NCBI RefSeq assembly: GCF_000956405.1
Contig: NZ_JYIV01000027.1
Coordinates: 310,001 to 374,000 of the forward strand
Direction of reading: 5' to 3'
DNA from: Microbacterium oxydans
Lineage (GTDB): Bacteria; Actinomycetota; Actinomycetes; Actinomycetales; Microbacteriaceae
DNA: 64,000 nucleotides
Part shown: in pieces, positions 8,372-16,757 of the stretch
How positions within the stretch are numbered: position 1 is the first letter of the stretch
How the letters are laid out: every line of letters begins with the position of its first letter
Position numbers and translations under genes: made by a program
Notes under the pieces: generated by a model
What the model was told of the DNA's origin: nothing
The model's input: the letters and a program-made list of their open reading frames with translations, nothing else
Database searches by the model: none

Positions 8372-9145
8372 TCAGCCGAAGACGACGAAGCCGAGCGCCA
8401 CGAGACCCACGACCGATACGACACATGCACCGGCAGCGGCAGCAAGGGTGAGCAGGCTCCAGCGCTGCCCCTGCTTCGCGACCGATGGCAGCCCCGGGTC
8501 TTCGACACGCGTGGGTGCGGCAGCCCCGACCACGACCGGCGGCGCGACGGGGACGAGCGGGGCTGGTCGCGGCTTGTAGATCGCGGGAGCAGGACCCTCG
8601 GTGGGCGCAGCGAACGACTCGACCCGCCGGGTGACCGCGGTCTTCTCGTGCGCGGAGTCCACCGTATCTGCCGAATCCACTCGCTTCCGCCGCAGGCGCC
8701 GGGCAGGTCGTGAGACGACGACGGTGGCCTCGTCGGGGGCGTCGGCCTTCGGTGCCGCCGCCCGGTCGACGACGACGGTGGCTTCGTCGAGCGGGTCAGC
8801 GTCAGGCTCGTCCGCTCGGGCGTCGACCTGTTCCGCTGCTCCCGCCCCATCGGGTGCGTCCGAGGCGTCATCGTCCGGGTCGCCGGACGATGTGTCTGGC
8901 TCGGCCGGGTCGTCGGCCGACGCAGGCTCGGCGTCCGACGCGGCCTGCGGGGTGGGCTTCGCGGTGGGCTTCGCGCGATCCACCACGATGGTGGCCTCGT
9001 CAGGATCCGCAGGCGGCTGCTCTTCGGTGCCTTCGGAGACAGCGGCACCGGAGACCGCGGCATCGGAGGCCGCGCCGGCACGACGCCGGTCTCGACGGCT
9101 CAGCACGACCGTCTCCTCGCCCTCCCCCGCGGTCTCGTCGGTCAT
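8372..9145 (-). CDS. Tail-anchored protein with repeated D-E-A-T-V-V motifs, possible phospho-switch
   Basis: 257 residues from ATG 9145, which overlaps the phosphatase stop as ATGA. Residues 1-180 are acidic, disordered and rich in Ala, Pro, Asp and Glu. They carry four short motifs: EETVVLSR (Thr12), DEATIVVDR (Thr52), DEATVVVDR (Thr123) and DEATVVVSR (Thr141). A weaker variant, EKTAVTRR, is near 168. A basic patch (RRLRRKR) and a Pro-rich stretch follow. One transmembrane helix at about 231-256 ends the chain, so the repeats face the cytosol. It is the last gene of the kinase-to-phosphatase operon. The motifs look like acceptor sites for the operon's Thr kinase and binding sites for its FHA protein; this is inference. 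Confidence 0.7.
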   Translation of the reverse strand: MTDETAGEGEETVVLSRRDRRRAGAASDAAVSGAAVSEGTEEQPPADPDEATIVVDRAKPTAKPTPQAASDAEPASADDPAEPDTSSGDPDDDASDAPDGAGAAEQVDARADEPDADPLDEATVVVDRAAAPKADAPDEATVVVSRPARRLRRKRVDSADTVDSAHEKTAVTRRVESFAAPTEGPAPAIYKPRPAPLVPVAPPVVVGAAAPTRVEDPGLPSVAKQGQRWSLLTLAAAAGACVVSVVGLVALGFVVFG

Positions 9146-9966
9146 CGCGCCCGCACCGGGATCGTCGTGCCCTCGAGCATCGAATCGGTGAGCGCGGATG
9201 CGGCGATCCGACCGCCCGTGCTGTCGTCGGGGCGCGTGCGGGCGCCGCCGGAGACGACGTCGATCACGATCACCGAGACGTTGTCGCGGCCTCCGGCCTG
9301 GAGCGCACGGCGGACCAGCGCCGTGGCCGCCGACTCGGGCCGTCCGTTCATCGTCAGCGTCGCCCGGATGGCCTCGTCGCTGACCTCCCCGCTCAGGCCG
9401 TCGGAGCACAGCAGCAGTCGCTCGCCGTCGACGACCGGCAGCAACCAGCTATCAGCGGTGCTGTCGGGCGCGCCGATGGCACGGGTGATCACGTTGCGCT
9501 GCGAGAACGATGCGAGGTCCTCCGCACGCAGCTCACCCGCGTCGACGAGCTCCTGCCCGAGGGAGTGGTCGATCGTGAGCTGGATGAGCTCGTTGCCATG
9601 GTGCCGGTACACCCGGGAGTCGCCCACGTTGAAGACGAGCCAATGCGGCGCACCCTCGTGCTCCAGGAGGGCGACGCCCGTCACCGTGCTGCCTGCCCCG
9701 CGTCGGTGCTCGGCGGCGATGTCTTCGACGACGGCGGCCGCACGGCTCAGCGCATCGCGGACGTCGTCGATCTCCACCGTCCGCCCTCGCAGCGGCTCGA
9801 ACGCCGCGACGACGGCCGCGCTCGCCCTGTCGCCTGCCTCATGCCCACCCATGCCGTCCGCCACGAGGAAGACCGGCGATGCCTCCAGCACCGAGTCCTC
9901 GTTCGCCGTGCGCGTGAGTCCGGTATCGGTCAGCGACGCGACGTTGAGGACGACGGAGGAGATCAT
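9142..9966 (-). CDS. PP2C-family protein Ser/Thr phosphatase
   Basis: 274 residues from ATG 9966, which overlaps the FHA gene stop as TGATG. Codons upstream lie inside the FHA gene. PP2C signatures are in order: RTANEDSV, FLVADGMGGHEAGDRAS (metal-binding Asp and Gly), VFNVGDSRVYR, LLLCSDGLSGEVSDE and GGRDNVSVIVIDV. It has no membrane segment, so it is a cytosolic metal-dependent phosphatase. It presumably reverses phosphorylation by the kinase encoded at the start of the same operon. Its stop codon overlaps the start of the Thr-motif protein. Confidence 0.92.
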   Translation of the reverse strand: MISSVVLNVASLTDTGLTRTANEDSVLEASPVFLVADGMGGHEAGDRASAAVVAAFEPLRGRTVEIDDVRDALSRAAAVVEDIAAEHRRGAGSTVTGVALLEHEGAPHWLVFNVGDSRVYRHHGNELIQLTIDHSLGQELVDAGELRAEDLASFSQRNVITRAIGAPDSTADSWLLPVVDGERLLLCSDGLSGEVSDEAIRATLTMNGRPESAATALVRRALQAGGRDNVSVIVIDVVSGGARTRPDDSTGGRIAASALTDSMLEGTTIPVRAR

Positions 9967-11810
9967 CACGAATCGCGCTCCGCGACGACGTGCATGCCGA
10001 CCTCGCCCAGGATGAAGCGCCCGGTGCCGACGACGCTCTCCCCGGGGTCGAGGAGCATCTCCGCACCGTCGTCGGCGACGACCACGACACCATTCGTCGC
10101 GTGCAGGTCTGTCAGGCGCCACTCGTCCTCCTGCACGACGAGCCGGGCATGCGTCTTCGACAGTGTGCGGGTGGTGTCGGAGATCGCCAGCCGCTGCTCG
10201 CCGGGGTCGCCGACCGGGTTGCGCCCGATCACGACGCTCGCACCCGAGAGGGAGAACCGCCGACCATCGTCCAGCACGAGCACACGACGCACCCCGCGTT
10301 TGCGAGCGACGACGACCGTGGCGTCGAGGTCGTCATCCGTCGGACGCGGCGTGACGACCGTCGCGTCGACCTCGGGGGTCAGTCCGCCGGCAGCGAATGC
10401 GGGCGGGGCAACGGGTGCGGCCGGGGCGACGGGTGCGGCCGGCACGAGAGGGGCAGCGGGTGCGGCCGACGGGAACCCTGCCGACGGCGCTGCGGGCGCG
10501 TCGATGGGTGCGGGGTCGACGGAGGCGACCGGAGCAACCGGCAGCTCGGGGGCGGGCACCGACGCCGTGGGTTCGGCAGCGGGTGAGCGATCGACGGACG
10601 GGACGGGAGCCGGGCGGATGGTCGGCGCCTGCGGCTCGGCATCCTGGACTCCTCCCTCCCGGAACGACGGAGGGACCGAGCGCACGACCCGCTGCGGCTC
10701 GGCGGGCGTCACCGGTTCGGATACCTCGGGACCGGACACGTCGACGGGAGCGACCGGCTCGACATCGGTGGTCGGGGCCGGTCGCGGGACCGGCTCGAAC
10801 ACCGACGTGGACGGATCGGAGGAAGGGACTTCGATGAACAGCGGCGTGGCAGCAACCTGTGGGGCCGGCGCTTCCGGAGCGGCGACCTGGTCGGGAGCAG
10901 CAGGGTGCACGTCGGCGGTGGCGGCCGGCGCCACAGGAGCGCCGCCCATGGCGGCCATGATCCCCGTCGGCGGATGCGCCTCGCCGGGCGCGGCCGGGAG
11001 CGGTGCGGAGCCCGGGTGCGCGAACGGAGCGACCGGCCGCGGTGTCGGCGGCTGCTCGGCGGCGGGCTGAGGTGCAGCGGGCTGAGGTGCAGCGGGCTGC
11101 ACGGGCGGCGGCGCGAACGACCGGACGGAAGGATCGACGACCGGTGGCGGGGAGACGAACTGCTGCGGCTGCGGCGGCTGCGCAGGCGCGCCCCAGACGG
11201 ACGGGGCCGGGGACGCAGGGACGTCGGTCGGTCCCGACGCCCCCGCATCCGTCCCCGGCGTCCGAGACGGCGGCGCGTAGTCGGGGAAGACGAGCGCGGG
11301 AGCATCCGCCTGGCCACTCCCAGAAGGTGCAAGGGAGGGGATCGTGTAGCCCGAGGCGTCCCGTGCCGGTGCGGCGGCGGGAGGTGCGCTACGACGCGGC
11401 CCCGGCTGAAGGGCGGCGAGACGGTCGCCTTCCGGATACGGCGCGGCTCCCCAGGCGAGCACGGTCGCCCAGACAGGTGGGAGCAGGATGGCGAGCACGG
11501 TCATGCCCGCGCCACGGCCGAAGCGCTGGTTGATGCGGTGGGTGGCGACGATCTTCAGGTACAGACCGTAGAGCTGCACCAGCGGGATGAAGTAGAACAC
11601 CACCGACCAGGCCGGGACTCCACCCCTCGCCAGGATCTCGGCCTCGTTGAGAACGGGGACCCATCCCTTCCAGCCTTCACCGTCGATGCGCGGGAACAGG
11701 CGTGACAGGGCGTACGCGTACCAGACGTAGACGACGATGCCGATGAGCAGTCCGAGACCGCCGACGATGACGAGCACCGTGGCGAGGCCGCTGTCTGCGG
11801 GCGCGGTCAT
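9966..11810 (-). CDS. Membrane protein with DUF5684-like N terminus and C-terminal FHA domain
   Basis: 614 residues from ATG 11810, which overlaps the upstream stop as ATGA, with AGGGGG before it. The N-terminal 130 residues have three or four hydrophobic segments and a DUF5684-like pattern (EGWKGWVPVLNEAEI, FYFIPLVQLYGLYLKIVATHRI). Residues about 135-475 are a Pro/Ala-rich disordered linker. Two DATVV motifs at Thr484 and Thr498 come directly before an FHA domain at about 508-612. That domain has its core residues: GRN, SKTHA and TDLHATNG. FHA domains read phosphothreonine. The DATVV motifs could dock on this domain in cis, as in GarA-type switches. Confidence 0.85.
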   Translation of the reverse strand: MTAPADSGLATVLVIVGGLGLLIGIVVYVWYAYALSRLFPRIDGEGWKGWVPVLNEAEILARGGVPAWSVVFYFIPLVQLYGLYLKIVATHRINQRFGRGAGMTVLAILLPPVWATVLAWGAAPYPEGDRLAALQPGPRRSAPPAAAPARDASGYTIPSLAPSGSGQADAPALVFPDYAPPSRTPGTDAGASGPTDVPASPAPSVWGAPAQPPQPQQFVSPPPVVDPSVRSFAPPPVQPAAPQPAAPQPAAEQPPTPRPVAPFAHPGSAPLPAAPGEAHPPTGIMAAMGGAPVAPAATADVHPAAPDQVAAPEAPAPQVAATPLFIEVPSSDPSTSVFEPVPRPAPTTDVEPVAPVDVSGPEVSEPVTPAEPQRVVRSVPPSFREGGVQDAEPQAPTIRPAPVPSVDRSPAAEPTASVPAPELPVAPVASVDPAPIDAPAAPSAGFPSAAPAAPLVPAAPVAPAAPVAPPAFAAGGLTPEVDATVVTPRPTDDDLDATVVVARKRGVRRVLVLDDGRRFSLSGASVVIGRNPVGDPGEQRLAISDTTRTLSKTHARLVVQEDEWRLTDLHATNGVVVVADDGAEMLLDPGESVVGTGRFILGEVGMHVVAERDS

Positions 11811-14359
11811 GAGTCCCCCTTCTTCCGGCCGCCGAGCGAACCGGTCAGTCCGAGCGTACCGAGCACGGGCCCGGCTCCGGGAAAGCGGATCCCGTCTGCT
11901 GTCCTCGCCCTCACGATGAACGATGTCGGTCGCACGCGCATGATCAGCCGGTGCCACCACTTCCCGGTGTGCGAGAGCTCCGTGCGCTCGGCGTCGACGA
12001 TCTTCCACGCGGCGGTCGCGTCCTCGTCCGTGGGCGGATGCTCGGCGAAGACGGCGCGATCGACGAGCACGGCCAACCTCGCCGCTGCCGGGCGCTCGCT
12101 CGACAGCGCACGCTGGGAGCGTGTGCCCTGCGACGACATGTCCACGCCATGGTCGGCGTAGACGTCGGCGAGCTCTTCCCAGGCTCCGGCGAGGCGCACC
12201 TCGGGTTCCTCCGCCGTACGCCGGACACGCGCGCGCTGACGTTTGGCGAGCAGGAGCACCAGGAACGGGAGCACGAGCAGCACCAGCGCGAGCAGGCTCA
12301 GACCGATGGCGGAGAGGATCGGCAACAGGATCGCCAGCACCTCGGACTGCGAGTCCTCGAGCGGCGGCGCATCGTTGTTCGAGTCACTCTGCGCCTGAGG
12401 AGGATCCAGAGCCTCGGAGCGTGGCTGCTCCGGCACGGTCGGGTGCTCGGGAAGCTGCTCGCCCTCGGTGATGGAGCTCGGCAGCATCGCGTACTGGGGG
12501 GTCGTGTCGACGGCAGCCCACTCCCCGCCCTGGCTGCGCACCTCGACCCAGGCGGTCATGTTCGCGCCGGTGCACACCTGCGCGCAGGAGGGAACACCCG
12601 GAACGTCTTCGGCAGCACTGAGTCGTGCACCGAGCACGACGCGGGACTCGAGACCCCAGTGCTCGGCCAGGAGCGCGGCCGCTACGGAGAACTGCTCGTC
12701 GTCTCCCACAGCCGACACGAGCATCTCCGGGGCGGCGTCCGCTCCGGCCCGTCGCTCCTGCTCGATCAGATCGGTGAACAGCTCTTCGATGCGGGCGGCG
12801 GAGTGACCGGCGTAGCTCGGAGCGAAGGCGTAGCCCTCGCCCCCCTTGAGCGACGCGATCCACCCCGCAGCCGCTTCGTCGTCCAGCAGCGCGTGGCTGA
12901 GGTACCCGCGGTCTCGGAGGCGCTCGATGAGCTCGAGGTAGCCGGCTCCGGTGCGCGGCTGATCCTGCATCTCGGCCCACTCGGCGAGCGCCGGATAGAG
13001 ATCGGTGTCGAGGTTCGACGCCCCGCCCTGGAATGCGGTCACGTCGGCGGGCTTCCCCGGAGCGTCGAGGAGCACGGTGTAGCGATCGCCGGGCACGAGG
13101 CCTTCCCCGCCATCTGGCGCCTCTGCGACGGTGATCGCCGTGTCGCCACCGGCGTTCACGTGGAAGCCGTCGGCGAGTTCGTCGGCACGAGAACCGGAGA
13201 AGTGGGGTGCCTCGGCCAGACCGGACGGCGAGGGCACCCAGATGCCACGGTAGGCCTCGCCGATCGTCACGTCGAGCGTCACCCGGTCGGCCGCGGCAGG
13301 CGCGGTGCGCGGCAGGCGGCTGAAGCGATCGTCCGCGGCGACGTGGAAGTCCTCGCCGTCGTAGGAGTCGAGGGTGACAAGACGCACGCGGTCGAGGGAA
13401 CCGGAGTCGCCCTCGAGCTGCAGAACCGTCGCATCGAGCTGGTCACCGGCGAACCAGGAGCGATAGGAGCTGAGCGGGCTGGGTTGCTGCTGCACGACGA
13501 TCATGGGTTCGATCTCGTCCCGGAGCACCGACCGGTCGGACCACCCCGCGGCGACCGGGGTGATCGCGAAGCCGGCGACGAGTGCGACCACGACGAGGGC
13601 GGCCGAGAGCAGATGGCGACGCACGGTCAGCCACGCCGGAGTCGCACGCCGGGAGATGTTCGCTGCGGCGACCGCGCGCAGGGCTTCGGCGCGCTGCAGC
13701 CGCGCGCGGCCGACGAGCCAGGCGACGGAGGCCACGAACAGCGCCACGCCGATCAGCCACTCGCGCGGCGCCGGAAGGACGACTCCCGCCACGGTGATCG
13801 ACGACGAGGTGCCGCTGATACCGAAGGCGATGCCGAAGATGCTCATCGCCGCCACGACCGGAACGGCGATCGCGGCGCGTCGCCCCGACTCGAGCACGAG
13901 GAGGGCTGCGAGGAACGAACCGAAGAGCATCACGATCAGGAACGGGATGAGGACGGCCTGATACTCGCCCAACGGCGGGTTCAGCGTCAGCATCTGCTTC
14001 CACCCGACGACCACTCCGAGCACCGCATCGCGAAGCCCTCCGAGGAACGCCGGAACGGAGGAGAGGGCCGACGGAACGGCCAGCGGCACCGACACCAGCA
14101 GGTAGACGCCGACGGCGGCGAGCGCGGCGACCAGCGTGCCCCAGCGCAGCGCTCGGGCTGTCACGGCCACGGCGATGCCGAGGATGCCGCCGACGAGCCC
14201 GACCACCAGAGCACGAGGTGATCCGTACACGGGCCAGGCGGCGGCGGTCGCGAGCAGCACGCCGACCAGCACGTATCCCAGGGACCACAGGGTCAGCGCC
14301 GACGGGACGAGCGAGCGGTGCGACCGAGCGATACCGCGCTTCCGTCCCCCAGCGCTCAT
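11807..14359 (-). CDS. Transglutaminase-fold membrane protein lacking catalytic Cys and His
   Basis: 850 residues with the TgpA/DUF3488-like layout. Six or seven transmembrane helices lie within about 20-270, then a large extracytoplasmic region, a transglutaminase-like domain at about 470-625, another membrane helix near 658-690 and a cytosolic tail. In active members the core reads G-D-C then H-A-W-V-E-V then D-x-T. Here it reads GDDEQF (Asp554 in the Cys position), MTAWVEV (Thr602 in the His position) and VDTTP (Asp618 kept). It is therefore probably a pseudo-enzyme that binds rather than cuts or crosslinks. Cys592 and Cys596 are not in catalytic positions. Both ends overlap neighbouring genes by ATGA. 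Confidence 0.85.
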   Translation of the reverse strand: MSAGGRKRGIARSHRSLVPSALTLWSLGYVLVGVLLATAAAWPVYGSPRALVVGLVGGILGIAVAVTARALRWGTLVAALAAVGVYLLVSVPLAVPSALSSVPAFLGGLRDAVLGVVVGWKQMLTLNPPLGEYQAVLIPFLIVMLFGSFLAALLVLESGRRAAIAVPVVAAMSIFGIAFGISGTSSSITVAGVVLPAPREWLIGVALFVASVAWLVGRARLQRAEALRAVAAANISRRATPAWLTVRRHLLSAALVVVALVAGFAITPVAAGWSDRSVLRDEIEPMIVVQQQPSPLSSYRSWFAGDQLDATVLQLEGDSGSLDRVRLVTLDSYDGEDFHVAADDRFSRLPRTAPAAADRVTLDVTIGEAYRGIWVPSPSGLAEAPHFSGSRADELADGFHVNAGGDTAITVAEAPDGGEGLVPGDRYTVLLDAPGKPADVTAFQGGASNLDTDLYPALAEWAEMQDQPRTGAGYLELIERLRDRGYLSHALLDDEAAAGWIASLKGGEGYAFAPSYAGHSAARIEELFTDLIEQERRAGADAAPEMLVSAVGDDEQFSVAAALLAEHWGLESRVVLGARLSAAEDVPGVPSCAQVCTGANMTAWVEVRSQGGEWAAVDTTPQYAMLPSSITEGEQLPEHPTVPEQPRSEALDPPQAQSDSNNDAPPLEDSQSEVLAILLPILSAIGLSLLALVLLVLPFLVLLLAKRQRARVRRTAEEPEVRLAGAWEELADVYADHGVDMSSQGTRSQRALSSERPAAARLAVLVDRAVFAEHPPTDEDATAAWKIVDAERTELSHTGKWWHRLIMRVRPTSFIVRARTADGIRFPGAGPVLGTLGLTGSLGGRKKGDS

Positions 14360-15726
14360 CGGAGGGCTCCCCGAGCGAGCATCTGCGGGAGGTCGCCGAG
14401 TGCACCGAGCGTCATCACCGCGAGCTCACGCGCCGTGCGCATCGTCGGCTGCTCGCCGAGTTCGCTGCGCACGGCAACGGCCTCGACGGCAGCCGGAAGC
14501 TTGACCGCCGCATGACGGAGCCTTTCAAGCGGCATCCGCGAGCCGGTGAGCAGAAAGCCGATCGACAGGTCGGGATACGACTGCGCGGTCAGAGCCGCGA
14601 CGGCTTCGAGCCGCATGACGCGATCCGCCGGATCGATCGTCGAGGTGGCGTCGAGCAGGGCTTTGGGGGTGACGGTCGGCAGAGTACGGATCGAGAGCAC
14701 TTCGGTGCGGCTCTGCTCCGGGATCTCGTTGCTCACCGAGAACAGCACGTCGCGGCCGTCGCGCACGCCCTGCAGCGCGAGGGATGCTGCGGCGCTGACG
14801 GTGTTCTCGAACTCGTCGTCGCTCTCGTACGACTCGGTGTCGAGGTCGAGGATGATGGCGATGCGCGCGTGTCGGGACTCTTCGTACTGACGCACCATGA
14901 GCGTGCCGGTCTTGGCGGTCGACTTCCAGTGCACATGTCGCTGGGAGTCGCCGACGACGTACTCGCGGACGGCATGGAAGGAGAGGTCGGCATCGACCAG
15001 CGTCGTGCTCGGCGTGCCCTCGAGGTCGCGGATCAGCCCGGCACTGGTGCTCGGCAGGCGCACGGTCACCGGATGCACATGGATGCGCTGCACGTCGGGC
15101 CAGCGCAGCTCGCGCCGGAGGATGCCGATCGGGTCGCCCCTGGTGATCGTCATGGGCCCGACATCGATGACACCTCGGCGGTGCGCGGCGATCGTGAGCT
15201 GTTCACGGTGGTGTGCTCCAGGACGCAGCAGCGGCACATGCGCCTCGACCAGGCCCTCCCCCACCGGCACGTCGACGATCCCGGGCAGCGAGAGACGGGC
15301 ACCGTTGTTCCGCACGTCGAGGGTGGCACCGATCTCGGCCCCGGCGACCACACGATCGCGATCGAGCGCGAGGTCGATCCGGTAGTCATGGGCGCCCAGG
15401 ATGAAGGGGATGCAGACGAGCAGCAGCACCGTCGCGATCGCGGCCACCGCCCACGCCTCGACCCATCCGAAGAGCATCCCCGCCGCGATCCCGAGCACGA
15501 GGGCGACAGCCACCAGCATCCCCGCCGCCGTGACCGTCTCGCGCACCCAGGCGCTGGCGGCTCTGAGCGCACGTCCGGTGTTGCGTGCCGCGCGGCGCAC
15601 ACCGAACACGGCACCGCGCACCGGTCCGCGGCGCGTCGTGTCGTACCGCGTGACGGTGCTCGTGCGCGTCGACGTGCTCGTGCGTGCCGCGGTGCGGGTG
15701 ACGCGGGATTCGGTGCTGAAGCTCAC
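14356..15726 (-). CDS. DUF58 domain membrane protein
   Basis: 456 residues from GTG 15726, inside the GTGA overlap with the MoxR stop. The N terminus is a Ser/Thr/Arg-rich cytosolic segment. Two transmembrane helices follow at about 64-108. An immunoglobulin-like beta region comes next (YRIDLALDRDRVVAGAEIGATL). The DUF58 core is at about 260-330, with YVVGDSQRHVHWKSTAKTG and an Asp-rich MIDAS-like strand (IAIILDLDTES). DUF58 proteins are regular partners of MoxR ATPases and transglutaminase-like proteins and are thought to assemble with them at the membrane. The ATGA overlap downstream fits fixed stoichiometry with the transglutaminase-fold protein. Confidence 0.88.
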   Translation of the reverse strand: MSFSTESRVTRTAARTSTSTRTSTVTRYDTTRRGPVRGAVFGVRRAARNTGRALRAASAWVRETVTAAGMLVAVALVLGIAAGMLFGWVEAWAVAAIATVLLLVCIPFILGAHDYRIDLALDRDRVVAGAEIGATLDVRNNGARLSLPGIVDVPVGEGLVEAHVPLLRPGAHHREQLTIAAHRRGVIDVGPMTITRGDPIGILRRELRWPDVQRIHVHPVTVRLPSTSAGLIRDLEGTPSTTLVDADLSFHAVREYVVGDSQRHVHWKSTAKTGTLMVRQYEESRHARIAIILDLDTESYESDDEFENTVSAAASLALQGVRDGRDVLFSVSNEIPEQSRTEVLSIRTLPTVTPKALLDATSTIDPADRVMRLEAVAALTAQSYPDLSIGFLLTGSRMPLERLRHAAVKLPAAVEAVAVRSELGEQPTMRTARELAVMTLGALGDLPQMLARGALR

Positions 15727-16712
15727 GCAGTGCCGTTCTCGCGCGGTGGCTCGACGTCGAGCAGGATCTGCCCGACGACGGCCACGGCGGTCACCCCGTC
15801 GAACTCGGCTTCCGGCTCGAGCACGAGACGGTGTGCGAGCGCCACCACGGCGAGCTCGCGCACGTCGTCGGGCGTCACGAAGGTGCGACCGTTCTTGGCG
15901 GCCCACGTCATGACGAGGCGGGAGAGCGCGAGGGCACCTCGGACGCTGGCGCCCAGGCGCACCTCGGACGCCCGACGGGTGGCGTCGACGATGCGCATGA
16001 TGTAGTCCGAGACGAGCGGGTTGACGTACACGCCGCGCGACATCTCCCCCATCGTGAGGATGGTGTCGGTGCCGACGATGCCGTCCAGCACCTGCGTGGG
16101 CCGGCCCGCACCCTGCAGGATGCGCATGGTCGCCGCCTCATCGGGGTAGCCGATGGACGTCTTGATCATGAACCGGTCGAGCTGCGCCTCGGGCAGACGG
16201 TATGTGCCGCCCTGCTCGATGGGGTTCTGCGTGGCCATCACGAGGAACGGCGCACCGACCGGTCGCGTCACGCCGTCGACGGTGACCGTTCCCTCTTCCA
16301 TGACCTCGAGCAGCGCGGACTGCGTCTTCGGGCTCGCGCGGTTGATCTCGTCCGCGAGCACGATGTTCGCGAACACGGGACCGGCGTGGAACTCGAAGGT
16401 CCCCTCCTTCTGGTCGTAGACGGTGATCCCCGTCACGTCGCCGGGGAGGAGGTCCGGGGTGAACTGGATGCGGGTGCTCGTGCCGTTCACGGTCTGGCCG
16501 ATCGCGCGGGCGAGCGCCGTCTTCCCGGTGCCGGGGAAGTCCTCCAGGAGCACATGACCTCCGCTGACGGCGGCGGCGAGCACCAGCTCGACCACATGCC
16601 GCTTGCCGAGGATCGCCTGCTCGATGTTGCCGGTGAGGATCGAGAACGTCTCCGCGAACCAGGACGCCTGTTCGGGAGCGATGGTCACAGGGGCGGCAGA
16701 GGTGGCTGGCAT
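15723..16712 (-). CDS. MoxR-family AAA+ ATPase
   Basis: 329 residues. Walker A is PGTGKTAL at about 60-67, Walker B is VLADEINRASPKTQ, and sensor 1 is VMATQNPIEQGGTYRLPEAQLDRF, all typical of MoxR. A C-terminal AAA lid (GASVRGALALSRLV) follows. MoxR proteins act as chaperone-like remodelers for their operon partners; here those would be the DUF58 and transglutaminase-fold proteins. The gene starts 45 bp after the giant Ig/FN3 gene, with no strong Shine-Dalgarno, and its stop overlaps the DUF58 start. It corresponds to the AAA-ATPase member of a PFNA-type cluster. Confidence 0.93.
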   Translation of the reverse strand: MPATSAAPVTIAPEQASWFAETFSILTGNIEQAILGKRHVVELVLAAAVSGGHVLLEDFPGTGKTALARAIGQTVNGTSTRIQFTPDLLPGDVTGITVYDQKEGTFEFHAGPVFANIVLADEINRASPKTQSALLEVMEEGTVTVDGVTRPVGAPFLVMATQNPIEQGGTYRLPEAQLDRFMIKTSIGYPDEAATMRILQGAGRPTQVLDGIVGTDTILTMGEMSRGVYVNPLVSDYIMRIVDATRRASEVRLGASVRGALALSRLVMTWAAKNGRTFVTPDDVRELAVVALAHRLVLEPEAEFDGVTAVAVVGQILLDVEPPRENGTA

Positions 16713-16757
16713 ACAGCAAGAGTATTGGTCATGGACGCGCTCGACGTGCGACCCGCG

